NCBI GenBank assembly: GCA_034436045.1
Contig: DAOTVZ010000294.1
Location: 1-51,300 of the forward strand
Source: H111-94 sp034436045
Lineage (GTDB): Bacteria; Chloroflexota; Ktedonobacteria; Ktedonobacterales; Ktedonobacteraceae
Reading direction: 5' to 3'
DNA length: 51,300 bases
Shown here: positions 34,301 to 41,034 of the stretch, piece by piece
Layout of the letters: every line of letters starts with the position of its first letter
Numbering within the stretch: position 1 is the stretch's first letter
The notes under the pieces: model-generated
What the model saw: the letters and a program-made list of their open reading frames with translations, nothing else
Told to the model about the DNA's origin: nothing
Databases searched by the model: none
Program-made: the position numbers and the translations under genes

Positions 34301-35301
34301 TACAGCCTCCCTGCTCCTTGCAGGCCCCCTCGGCCACTCAACTGACCTTCACGGCTGAGTCGGGCACCAATCCGGCCACACAGACTTTCACGCTCAGTGC
34401 AACCGGAGCCTGTGCAGGCGCTATCGCCGTCACACCTACCGTGACCACCCAGAGCGGCACGGGCTGGCTGGCGGTGACCCCCACCGGGGCCACGCTTACG
34501 AGTGGGGGAAACGCTACCTTCACCGTGACCGTCACTTCCGCCAGCCTGACCCCAGGTACCTACCAGGGCAGCATTGCGCTGGCTGCTACCAACGGCGGCG
34601 CAGCTATTGTGGGCAGTCCACAGACGGTGAGTGTCACACTCACCGTCGTGGCTCCACCCGCGCTGGCTGTCGCTCCCACCTCGGCCACGGTCAATGTCAC
34701 GACCGGCATCACCTCTACACCTCTCACCCTCACAAATAAGGGCGGCTCAAATATGAACTGGAAGGCCGCCCTGCCCGCCAGCGCGCCCGCCTTCGTCACG
34801 CTCTCGGTCACGGCGGGCAACAATGTCTCAGGTGGAAGCAATCAGCAACTTGACATCAATGTCAACGCCACCGGACTGGCGGGCGGCTCTAACTACACGA
34901 CCAGTGTGACGATTACTGCAACCGACCCGGCGACAGGCAATCCGGCGGCGAACAGCCCGCTGACTATTCCCATCATCATCAATGTCGCCGCGCCTGCCAT
35001 GCAACTGAGTACGACGACGCTCAGCTTTAGCGCGATGGCGGGTGGTAGCAATCCGGCGTCGCAGACGGTGGGCATTACCAACACCGGTGGCGACGGTTTG
35101 CAATGGACGGTAGATACACCCTCCGCCACCTGGCTCACAGTTACTCCAACTAGCGGTAGCGATACATCCGGCACTACCTCCAATCTCACCTTCTCCGTTG
35201 ACATCACAGGAATTGCCACCGGACAATATAGCTCGACAGTTGTCATTACACCCACCCCAGGAAGCGCAACAACTATCACTGTTAATCTCACTGTGTCATA
35301 A
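31306..35301 (+). CDS. Zinc-ribbon, transmembrane, BACON-like repeat surface protein
   Basis: The 1331-residue protein begins with a zinc ribbon (CPNCNASLSDNVNYCLNCG), followed by a ~175-residue polar, Pro-rich region and one membrane helix (about 202-226, FFWASLLILIMLVLGGVFGI). Outside lies an Ig-like domain (SPSNLPIGATMTLRGSNFTPHGKVGL). About ten beta-sandwich repeats of 95-116 residues then follow, each with a core such as NWLTVTPASG, LNWQ or LAGTYNGTVTITATD. These resemble BACON/Ig-like modules of surface and carbohydrate-binding proteins. Repeats near 33859, 34207 and 34555 start exactly 348 bp apart and are nearly identical. It probably serves in adhesion or cell-surface binding, with the ribbon in the cytoplasm. 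The 3' end overlaps nfo by 14 bases. Confidence 0.85.
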   Translation: MKEARCPNCNASLSDNVNYCLNCGVPLSIPDSDFTTVAMVEDAETLDLNAPTERLPHDKIQERMARRKRVLALQLANFPTPGDLTGGWFAGRHGTRRPATVNAKHHSRSGRLTSPSPPSSIPMKLPDADLDEEPDDDEQHTPTGDLFSQRRQVTWHKEVESHHTPVAVPTLPPRPVTSPPSPIPVLPLPTPSRHERHVPPGTFFWASLLILIMLVLGGVFGIIVTFGRGLTNNQVNNHQMSLQVSPSNLPIGATMTLRGSNFTPHGKVGLARDGSIPLLDTGGVSIITADAHGNFTDTVLVDTSWEAGEHLISAEDATLHKVAQFPIFVIGNVQSLRPAHLSIMPSTLNMGAADIATSSIQTLTLSNLGGGQISWQGHTNKTWVQISPSQGTFASSQHVQITVAVNRSGMNTGNHSADISITSNAGDSTIPVQMQVTPLRPEHEAVLQISQAVLTFSAIDGGQSPAAQQVTISNPGILPLNWQATTSTSWLSFSPQSGSLENGTRQMLSVNVNTSTLLPGTYSGVITVAGQGSNPVQDSPQNIYVNVTILPQCSLQVSPGNLTFAGIYQQPAPAAQTVTLSPSQSCTSALQWTASTSAGWLTVSATSGSTPASPSIGININNLQPGIYNGSVYFSTSAGTQTVPVTFTMGQPTAPLLAAAPTALNFSGILGQPNPAAKTFTITNTGGGTLNWQTTVTTAVGGNWLTLTPASGSLGLGQSATVSVNVATLNTLVAGTYKGTITVTGTDGTGKQVGGSPQTIAVTFVVQSPCAITVTPTPLTFTSIAGQATPLAAQALSVAAGGACANTLNWTATATTAAGGNWLTVTPASGTATLNTAGTSSISVTTTGLAAGTYNGTVTITATDSVTNAPVGTPQQIPVTLTVQPPCSLQAPSPTQLTFTTGQGTNPATQTFTLGATGACADALTVTPTVTTQSGTGWLAVTPGGATLTSGGNATFTVTVTSASLTPGTYNGTVTIAATDSVTNAPVGTPQQIPVTLTVQPPCSLQAPSATQLTFTAESGTNPATQTFTLSATGACAGAIAVTPTVTTQSGTGWLAVTPTGATLTSGGNATFTVTVTSASLTPGTYQGSIALAATNGGAAIVGSPQTVSVTLTVVAPPALAVAPTSATVNVTTGITSTPLTLTNKGGSNMNWKAALPASAPAFVTLSVTAGNNVSGGSNQQLDINVNATGLAGGSNYTTSVTITATDPATGNPAANSPLTIPIIINVAAPAMQLSTTTLSFSAMAGGSNPASQTVGITNTGGDGLQWTVDTPSATWLTVTPTSGSDTSGTTSNLTFSVDITGIATGQYSSTVVITPTPGSATTITVNLTVS

Positions 35302-36211
35302 AGGAAGCGAGCAGTTTAAAACGCTCAAAATGCTGCTTATCGCTGTCCCAGTCATCTTTGCCCTGCTCGTTAAGCTTGATAGGGGTTTCCAGGAGTGCGG
35401 CTACATGGGTGAGGCGTGGATCAGTGAGCAGAGTGTGCAGCCCCTCCGAGGGGATAACGCCTTCGCCGAGGCGCGCGTGTACGTCGCGGTGACTGCCAAG
35501 CGCGACTTCTGTGTCGTTGACGTGCAACACCTTCAGCAGACTCAGGCCAACCGCTTCATCGAATCGCTGCAATACAGCTAGCGTCGAGGCTTTCGTGCGC
35601 AGGTCGTGGCCCGCGCCCCACAGATGCGCCGTGTCCAGGCAGAAGCCCACACGTTCACGCTCACTTGCTGACAATAGCGCCAGTATCTGTGTGAAATGAA
35701 TAAAATCGTGGCCAAGTGCGTTGCCTGCGCCCACACCGTTTTCCAGCAGCAGTATCACGGGAGCAGGTGCTTCGGCCAGTACAAAGCCAATGGCCTGCAC
35801 AATACGTGCAATGCCGACTTCAACTCCCGTGCCGCGATGGCTGCCGGTATGGCAGACTACGTAGCGCGCACCGAGCGAAGCTGCGCGCTGCATCGTCCAG
35901 GTCAACAGGGCCACGGACTTTTGCCAGTTCGTCTCATCCGGGGCGGCCAGGTTGATGAGGTAAGGCGCGTGCAGCACCACCGGTTGCAGGTCGAGAGCCA
36001 GCGCGGTAGCGGCGAAGACGGCATCCTCCTGGGTATCATAAGCGGGTGGACGCCAGCCAGTCGGGTTGCTGGCGAACATCTGAATACTGTTACAGCCCAG
36101 CCAGTGTGCAATCTCCGCCGCGCGGATCATCTTCGAGTTCGTCGGCATGTGGCGTCCCAGGCGCATGGCTGTCGCCCTGGCTTGCTCTGCCTGCTCTGCT
36201 CGTTCGTTCAA
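35288..36211 (-). CDS. nfo: Endonuclease IV (apurinic/apyrimidinic endonuclease)
   Basis: The 307-residue protein is a TIM-barrel Nfo: RLGRHMPTNSKMIRAAEIAHWLGCNSIQMF, VVLHAPYLINLA, RYVVCHTGSHRG, LLLENGVG, FCLDTAHLWGAGHD, LKVLHVNDTEVALGSHRDVHARLGEG and LLETPIK. These contain the His, Glu and Asp ligands of the three-zinc centre. It cuts DNA 5' of abasic sites in base-excision repair. The start is TTG at 36211, overlapping the scpB stop, with GGGA upstream; this suggests translational coupling. Confidence 0.92.
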   Translation of the reverse strand: MNERAEQAEQARATAMRLGRHMPTNSKMIRAAEIAHWLGCNSIQMFASNPTGWRPPAYDTQEDAVFAATALALDLQPVVLHAPYLINLAAPDETNWQKSVALLTWTMQRAASLGARYVVCHTGSHRGTGVEVGIARIVQAIGFVLAEAPAPVILLLENGVGAGNALGHDFIHFTQILALLSASERERVGFCLDTAHLWGAGHDLRTKASTLAVLQRFDEAVGLSLLKVLHVNDTEVALGSHRDVHARLGEGVIPSEGLHTLLTDPRLTHVAALLETPIKLNEQGKDDWDSDKQHFERFKLLASFMTQ

Positions 36212-36855
36212 GATTGTTCCCTTTCCATCGTCGCCCGCGCGTGTCCATTATCATGGGGATGGTCTGCCGTATCGATGGTAACGAAGTGAGCCTCAGCAAC
36301 CTCGTCCGGTGGTGCGACGTGAGGCAGTTCCTCCAGCCGCGAAAGGCCGAAGAGTTGCAAAAATTCGGGCGTGGTGGCGAAAAGCGCCGGTCGCCCGACA
36401 GTCGGCGCGCGCCCGACCTCGGCCACCAGACCATATTGCAACAGGCTGGCCAGCGCACGGTCGCTATTCACGCCGCGTATAGCCTCGATCTGGCTGCGCG
36501 TGATGGGTTGCCGATAGGAGATGACCGCCAGCGTCTCCAGCGCCGCCGGTGTCAGCTTCGCGGTCATGGGCAAACCGAGCAGGGCCGCGACATAACGCGC
36601 GTTCTCCGGTGCCGTCACCAGTTGCACCTGCTCACCCAGCAATTGCAAGCGAATACCACGCTCACCCCGGCGCAAACTCTCGGCCAGCCATTCAAGGGCC
36701 GTCTCCAGTCGTTCTTCATCCACTTCCAGCAACTTGCGCAACTCGGCGCGCGTCAGGGGACGCCCTGTAACAAACAACAGGCTCTCGATGATCGCTGCCG
36801 CCTGTTGTTCCGCCAATTTCGATTGTTCCTGTCCCTGTAAACTCTGTCCTTCCAT
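36208..36855 (-). CDS. scpB: Segregation and condensation protein B
   Basis: The 215-residue protein has ScpB's two winged helices: AAIIESLLFVTGRPLTRAELRKLLEV near the start, and LTPAALETLAVISYRQPITRSQIEAIRGVNSDRALASLLQYGLVAEVGRAPTVGRPALFATTPEFLQLFGL. ScpB dimers bind ScpA and the SMC heads during chromosome condensation. scpA, usually upstream, is not in the window on either side; the preceding gap instead holds a candidate small ORF on the other strand. It is translationally coupled to nfo. Confidence 0.92.
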   Translation of the reverse strand: MEGQSLQGQEQSKLAEQQAAAIIESLLFVTGRPLTRAELRKLLEVDEERLETALEWLAESLRRGERGIRLQLLGEQVQLVTAPENARYVAALLGLPMTAKLTPAALETLAVISYRQPITRSQIEAIRGVNSDRALASLLQYGLVAEVGRAPTVGRPALFATTPEFLQLFGLSRLEELPHVAPPDEVAEAHFVTIDTADHPHDNGHARATMEREQS

Positions 36856-36946
36856 GTTGGGGTTAGTATATCATAAGAGGCAAGATTTGTAATGGCATAG
36901 CACATTGCCTTTTGTCCTCCGAATAAAGTACAATGCTTTGTGAAGA

Positions 36947-37072
36947 ATGAGCATAGTATGCCATAGTGTGCATACGCTGGCCGGAGAGCAGGTCTATATC
37001 TCCAGTTTCGATCTGCACTTGCCCGTTGAAGAGGTCTATGCAAAAGTGCGTTTGTTGAAGAAGAAACAATAG
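36947..37072 (+). CDS. Candidate 41-residue small protein
   Basis: In the gap upstream of scpB an ATG at 36947 opens a 42-codon frame ending in TAG at 37072. The product includes HTLAGEQVYISSFDLHL and PVEEVYAKVRLLKKKQ, an amphipathic strand then a basic helix. Codon choice resembles nearby genes (CTG, GCC, GAG, CAG, GTC), unlike a random frame. The upstream GTGAAGA is a poor ribosome site, so the start is uncertain. A hairpin follows 16 bases after the stop. Confidence 0.4.
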   Translation: MSIVCHSVHTLAGEQVYISSFDLHLPVEEVYAKVRLLKKKQ

Positions 37073-37088
37073 AATAGATAGCTAGCAG

Positions 37089-37123
37089 GAGAGCAAGGCG
37101 ACCGCAATGGTCGCCCTGCTCTC
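37089..37123. terminator. Terminator-like hairpin
   Basis: GAGAGCAAGGCGACC (37089-37103) pairs with GGTCGCCCTGCTCTC (37109-37123) with one mismatch and a 5-base loop. It lies between the small ORF and the convergent gene at 37154. No long T tract follows, so it may be an attenuating rather than a classical terminator. Confidence 0.6.
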
Positions 37124-37153
37124 AGCATTCACCCAACTTGTCCCGCTCTATAT

Positions 37154-37822
37154 CTAGAGCGTCTTGAGACTCCGGTGCAGCAGTGTATTCACCAGGCCGG
37201 GGTGGTTCTGGATGTAGGTACTGATGGCGCTTTGCTGCGCTGAGGTCAGGACGCCCGCGCTAACCGCGCTGTTCAGGGCACTATTGACCGCGTTGTCCAC
37301 AATGGTCTTGAGTTGTGCGGACGTGACGTGCTGCGCTTTGGCGATCTGTGCCAGGCTCTCACCGCTCTTAAGATCGCTGATAAGCTGGCTGCGGCTGATG
37401 TTGAGGCCCTGCGCGACCTGCGTAGCGATGCTAGAGCGATACTTGCTCCAGAACTGGCGCAGAACAAAGTTCCAGTAGGGCTGCTTACTGACATTTGTGC
37501 ATACCTGGTGCGATTGGATATGCTGAATCAGCGTGTTAGCCTGCGCCTGTGTCAGCTTGCCATCTTTCTCCAACTGGTTCACCAGGTCAATCTTTGCCTG
37601 CTGACGGTCTTGCTCCAGCGTACTGACCGAGACGCCCAGGCGATTGGCCAGGTCCTGATTGAACTGCACGCAATACTGATTCTGCGTGGTGCTGGTCGGT
37701 GTGGGCGAACCAGAGGTGCTGTTCGCAGAAGCTACGTGCGGCAACGCGACAACCGCACCAACGATGATCGCGGCGAGTAATACAACTCCGCCCCCAATAA
37801 GCAACCATAGTCTTTTATTCAT
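37154..37822 (-). CDS. Membrane-anchored helical protein of unknown function
   Basis: I do not recognise a named family. The 222-residue protein has an N-terminal signal anchor (LWLLIGGGVVLLAAIIVGAVVAL), a short Ser/Thr/Pro linker, and a helical extracytoplasmic domain. The latter includes two similar modules: NRLGVSVSTLEQDRQQAKIDLVNQLEKDGKLTQAQANTLIQHIQSH, and GLNISRSQLISDLKSGESLAQIAKAQHV followed by SAGVLTSAQQSAISTYIQNH. Two Cys residues could form a disulfide. AAGGAGTG lies before the ATG. It is divergent from the two-component genes and might be linked to them. Confidence 0.65.
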   Translation of the reverse strand: MNKRLWLLIGGGVVLLAAIIVGAVVALPHVASANSTSGSPTPTSTTQNQYCVQFNQDLANRLGVSVSTLEQDRQQAKIDLVNQLEKDGKLTQAQANTLIQHIQSHQVCTNVSKQPYWNFVLRQFWSKYRSSIATQVAQGLNISRSQLISDLKSGESLAQIAKAQHVTSAQLKTIVDNAVNSALNSAVSAGVLTSAQQSAISTYIQNHPGLVNTLLHRSLKTL

Positions 37823-38045
37823 AGGTAGTCACTCCTTATTATCTGATTACCTTGTAATCTCTATTCTTAATATACGCTCGTCTTGCTATTACTGAAAGGC
37901 GGTAGGGCACTGTTCTTTTTATGGGCCTTACCTCTTCTCTTTGACATTCGTAATGATAAGGCACAAGCATAAAAAAATCTTCTCGCAAGCTTCAAGATTT
38001 GCTCAAGATAGACATTTGGCGAGAAAAATCCTATCAGGGCTATAT

Positions 38046-38075
38046 TTTTCAGGGGCCTTTGTATGGTACTATACT
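38046..38075 (+). promoter_or_regulatory. Candidate promoter of the two-component operon
   Basis: TTTTCA (38046-38051) and TATACT (38070-38075) are 18 bases apart, 35 bases before the response-regulator ATG. Confidence 0.5.
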
Positions 38076-38110
38076 GATGATGTTTCATTTTGAAGCGGAG
38101 AGAACTCTTT

Positions 38111-38869
38111 ATGGCGCAAAAAATACTGGTCATTGAGGACGAAGAAGGCATCATTCACCTCATCAATCTCTACCTGAAAGACGCAGGGTTTACTGTCATT
38201 GTCGCCAAAGATGGAGCGGACGGTCTGGCGCTGCACGCGCGTGAACATCCTGACCTGGTGATTTTAGACATTATGCTGCCCGCCATCGACGGCTTCGAGG
38301 TTTGTCGGCGCATCCGTGCCTGGTCCAACACCCCCATTCTCATGCTGACCGCGCGCATTGCCGAAGATGATCGCATTACCGGTCTGGACCTGGGGGCCGA
38401 TGATTACCTGAGCAAACCGTTTAACCCGCGCGAGCTAGTCAGCCGGGTGCGGGCAATTCTGCGCCGCGTGAATAATCAGCAAAATATGGAAGCCTCCGCA
38501 TCAAGCGCTACCAGTAATGGAATGTCTGAGGGCAAATCCTCTGTCCTGCGTTTTCCTGGGCTGATGATTGACCTGCTGGCACGCCGGGTCGAAGTCAATG
38601 GGAAGGAGATCGCGCTGACCCCGACCGAGTTCGACCTGCTAGCCCTGCTGGCGAAATCGCCAGAACGTGTTTTTACGCGCGAGGTGCTGATGAACCAGGT
38701 CTGGGGCTACGACTACCTGGGTGATGGACACACCATCGATGTGCATATGAGCGCTCTGCGTAAGAAGATCGAGGGTGCCTCCGGCTTGCGCCACATTAAA
38801 ACCGTCTGGCGCGTCGGCTATCGCTTCGAGGCAAAGCCACAGCCGCTTAGCTCGTCGTCTTCGTCATGA
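38111..38869 (+). CDS. OmpR/PhoB-family response regulator
   Basis: 252 residues from the ATG at 38111 (GGAGAG upstream). The receiver domain (about 1-120) has KILVIEDEEG (acidic pocket), the phospho-acceptor Asp in LVILDIMLP, a Thr in PILMLTAR and the Lys in YLSKPFNPREL. The winged-helix DNA-binding domain (about 155-245) shows IALTPTEFDLLALLAKSPERVFTREVLMNQVWGYDY and HIDVHMSALRKKI-like segments, ending WRVGYRF. It is paired with the histidine kinase that starts 19 bases downstream. The target genes are unknown. Confidence 0.93.
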   Translation: MAQKILVIEDEEGIIHLINLYLKDAGFTVIVAKDGADGLALHAREHPDLVILDIMLPAIDGFEVCRRIRAWSNTPILMLTARIAEDDRITGLDLGADDYLSKPFNPRELVSRVRAILRRVNNQQNMEASASSATSNGMSEGKSSVLRFPGLMIDLLARRVEVNGKEIALTPTEFDLLALLAKSPERVFTREVLMNQVWGYDYLGDGHTIDVHMSALRKKIEGASGLRHIKTVWRVGYRFEAKPQPLSSSSSS

Positions 38870-38888
38870 TACAACAAGGAGAACGAAG

Positions 38889-40457
38889 ATGCGTAACCAC
38901 TGGTGGCAGAGTATTCGCTGGCAACTGGCTCTCGGTTCTACTCTTGTCGCACTGCTGGCAACCGGTCTGCTGGCGCTGATGGCCTTGCTCGCCATCATCA
39001 ATTACTACAGTATCGATCAGAAGAATCGTCTGGACGCGGCGGCGATCAGCGACGCCCATAACCTCAGCATAGCCTATCCACAATATGGAACACTCCAACG
39101 AACGTATCTCAATCTTAACGGGAATATCTTCACAGCCGATGAGAGGAATGAATATTACATTGTCATTTTCAATATAGAAAATAAGAAGGTATACGCTCCG
39201 GGTACGCAGCTTGCTCGTATTCCCACACTGGCGGCGCTGGTTGTTGCGTTACGTACCCCCAATGCTCCTCACCCGGCGGTGAACGGCCTGCTTCAGGCCG
39301 TGCGAGCCGCCAGGAACAACGTGCAAACGGAGAGTGAGATCGGGCCGGGGCGATTGATTGCGCGCCCCTTCATTACAGTACCAATTACTGCCGGTGCTGA
39401 TAATAGCCAGGTGGTCGGTGTCTTGCTGATGATGCCTAGAAACGCGGCGGATAATACCGTGCCACCTTTCGTCTCTGCCGTCGGCAAAGCCGTTCTGCTG
39501 GGGGCGCTGGTCGCCGCGCTGGTCGCCGCGCTGGTCGCTATCCTCTTCTCGCGCACTCTCACGCGCCCAATCTCGAACCTGAACCGAGCTGCGCGCGCCA
39601 TGGCGGCGGGCGACTACAGCGTGCGCGTGGAAACCGAGGCGCAGGGCGAGTTGGGAGAATTGTCACACAGCTTCAATGAGATGGCGGCCCAATTGAACCG
39701 TGACGTTGAGGAATTGCGCAAGCAAGAGGCGTGGCGGCGCGAACTCATCATGAGCATTACACATGATCTGGCAACACCTCTCACCGCCATCGCCGGTCTG
39801 GGCGAAGCGCTGATCGATGGCGTGAATCAGAGCCGTGAGGAGTATGAGGAAACGGGCCGTGTGATTGTGCGTGAGACACTACGCTTGCGCCGCCTGGTGC
39901 GCGACCTGCATGTCATGGCCAAGGTTGAGGCGGGCGCACTTTACCCCGTGCGGAAACAGGTGCGGCTGGCGGCGCTGGTCGATGAGGTGCTGGCCGTGCT
40001 GGCAACCGAGTTTGAGCGCGCCCAGGTCGAGCCGATTAACACCGTGCCCTTCACGCTGCCTCCCATTCCTGTCGATCCCGACATGCTCACTCGCGTCTTC
40101 ACTAACCTGTGCAGCAATGCCATTCGACACACGCCGACGGGCGGCACGGTGACGATCTCAGCTCAGCAGCACGGTAATGAGGTGCTGGTCTCCGTCACCG
40201 ATACCGGCGTCGGTATCCCACCCAACGCGCTTGAGCGTGTCTTCGAGCGCTTTTTCCGCGCTGACAATGCGCGTCGCTCCTCCACAGGCGGCAGCGGCCT
40301 GGGCCTCGCCATCGTCAAAGCCATGATCGAGGCGCACGGCGGTCGCATCTGGGCCGAAAATGTGCCAGGGGGCGGCGCACGCTTCACTTTCTCGCTTCCG
40401 CTCAATCCAACCAGAAGTGATGCGATTGTCAATGCTAAAACCGTCCCTTTGACATGA
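38889..40457 (+). CDS. Sensor histidine kinase with HAMP domain
   Basis: 522 residues from the ATG at 38889 (AAGGAG upstream); the open frame extends further 5' but overlaps the regulator. Membrane helix 1 (LALGSTLVALLATGLLALMALLAI) is followed by a ~170-residue sensor loop. Membrane helix 2 (VLLGALVAALVAALVAILF) leads to a HAMP linker. The phospho-His is in MSITHDLATPLTAIAG. The ATPase boxes are CSNAIRHTPTGG (N), DTGVGIP (G1), FERFFRADNARR (F) and GGSGLGLAIVKAM (G2). All key residues are present. It senses an unknown extracytoplasmic signal and phosphorylates the adjacent regulator. Confidence 0.93.
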   Translation: MRNHWWQSIRWQLALGSTLVALLATGLLALMALLAIINYYSIDQKNRLDAAAISDAHNLSIAYPQYGTLQRTYLNLNGNIFTADERNEYYIVIFNIENKKVYAPGTQLARIPTLAALVVALRTPNAPHPAVNGLLQAVRAARNNVQTESEIGPGRLIARPFITVPITAGADNSQVVGVLLMMPRNAADNTVPPFVSAVGKAVLLGALVAALVAALVAILFSRTLTRPISNLNRAARAMAAGDYSVRVETEAQGELGELSHSFNEMAAQLNRDVEELRKQEAWRRELIMSITHDLATPLTAIAGLGEALIDGVNQSREEYEETGRVIVRETLRLRRLVRDLHVMAKVEAGALYPVRKQVRLAALVDEVLAVLATEFERAQVEPINTVPFTLPPIPVDPDMLTRVFTNLCSNAIRHTPTGGTVTISAQQHGNEVLVSVTDTGVGIPPNALERVFERFFRADNARRSSTGGSGLGLAIVKAMIEAHGGRIWAENVPGGGARFTFSLPLNPTRSDAIVNAKTVPLT

Positions 40458-40525
40458 TTATGTAACTGAAGACAAAGCATGTTGTATAATATAGTTAGAA
40501 GTATTTGATACGTGGAAGTGCTTTC

Positions 40526-40738
40526 TTGAACAAGAAAAAACTGCTAGAGAAAATCCTGGCGGAACCAAAAAATGTTCAATTTAGTGAGATGGTGACACTG
40601 GTGGAAGCTTTTGGATTTGAACTGACACGTACAAAAGGAAGCCATTTTATTTTTACACATCCTGAGATACCAGAACTGATCAACCTCCAGGAAAAAAATG
40701 GTAAAGCTAAGCCATATCAAGTTCACGAGTTTTTATAA
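40526..40738 (+). CDS. hicA: HicA-family mRNA interferase toxin, 3' end cut by an in-frame stop
   Basis: The protein is a small double-stranded-RNA-binding-like HicA: LLEKILAEPKNVQFSEMVTLVEAFGFELTRTKGSHFIFTHP, with the catalytic His in GSHFIF, then LINLQEKNGKAKPYQVHEFL. The start is probably TTG at 40526 with GGAAG upstream; an in-frame codon at 40505 is possible. The frame stops at TAA (40736-40738), but reading on gives LVEKYNLKLQE and TAG at 40772-40774, the usual HicA C-terminal helix. The product thus seems about 12 residues short. hicB follows, so the module is a hicAB pair. Confidence 0.85.
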   Translation: MNKKKLLEKILAEPKNVQFSEMVTLVEAFGFELTRTKGSHFIFTHPEIPELINLQEKNGKAKPYQVHEFL

Positions 40739-40788
40739 TTAGTAGAAAAATATAATCTCAAACTACAAGAATAGAAAGAGAGGCATTT

Positions 40789-41013
40789 ATGAAAGATTAT
40801 CATATCAATATATTCTATAGTGAGGAAGATGAGGGCTATATCGCAGATATCCCAGATTTGAAATTTTGTTCGACCTTTGGTGATACGCCAGAAGAAGCCT
40901 TGAAAGAAGTACTAATTGCGAAATCCGCATGGCTGGAAGCTGCTCTAGCAAAGGGTAAACCCATTCCCCCACCCAGATATAAACCCGTGATCTATCAGAC
41001 GGTAGGGGCATGA
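40789..41013 (+). CDS. hicB: HicB-family antitoxin, short form
   Basis: The 74-residue protein has the partial RNase-H-like fold of HicB: YHINIFYSEEDEGYIADIPDLKFCSTFGDTPEEALKEVLIAKSAWLEAALAKGKPIPPP. It lacks a C-terminal DNA-binding domain, as in the short HicB subgroup, so autoregulation would need another factor. It neutralises HicA. AGAGAGG lies before the ATG. Its stop codon is part of the hairpin that follows. Confidence 0.88.
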   Translation: MKDYHINIFYSEEDEGYIADIPDLKFCSTFGDTPEEALKEVLIAKSAWLEAALAKGKPIPPPRYKPVIYQTVGA

Positions 41014-41029
41014 TAATAAATCATGCCCC
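41005..41029. terminator. Terminator hairpin of hicAB, a diverged copy of the palindromic repeat
   Basis: GGGGCATGA (41005-41013) pairs with TCATGCCCC (41021-41029) around a 7-base loop. It looks like the GGGCGTGAT palindrome with a C-G to T-A pair change. It lies between the convergent hicB and decarboxylase genes. Confidence 0.65.
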
Positions 41030-41034
41030 CTGGA

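Noticed and set aside
33271..34341. Long minus-strand frame (356 residues) opposite the BACON repeats
   Set aside because: It is an antisense shadow of a repetitive GC-rich gene; its Gly/Arg-rich composition and lack of a ribosome site argue against coding.
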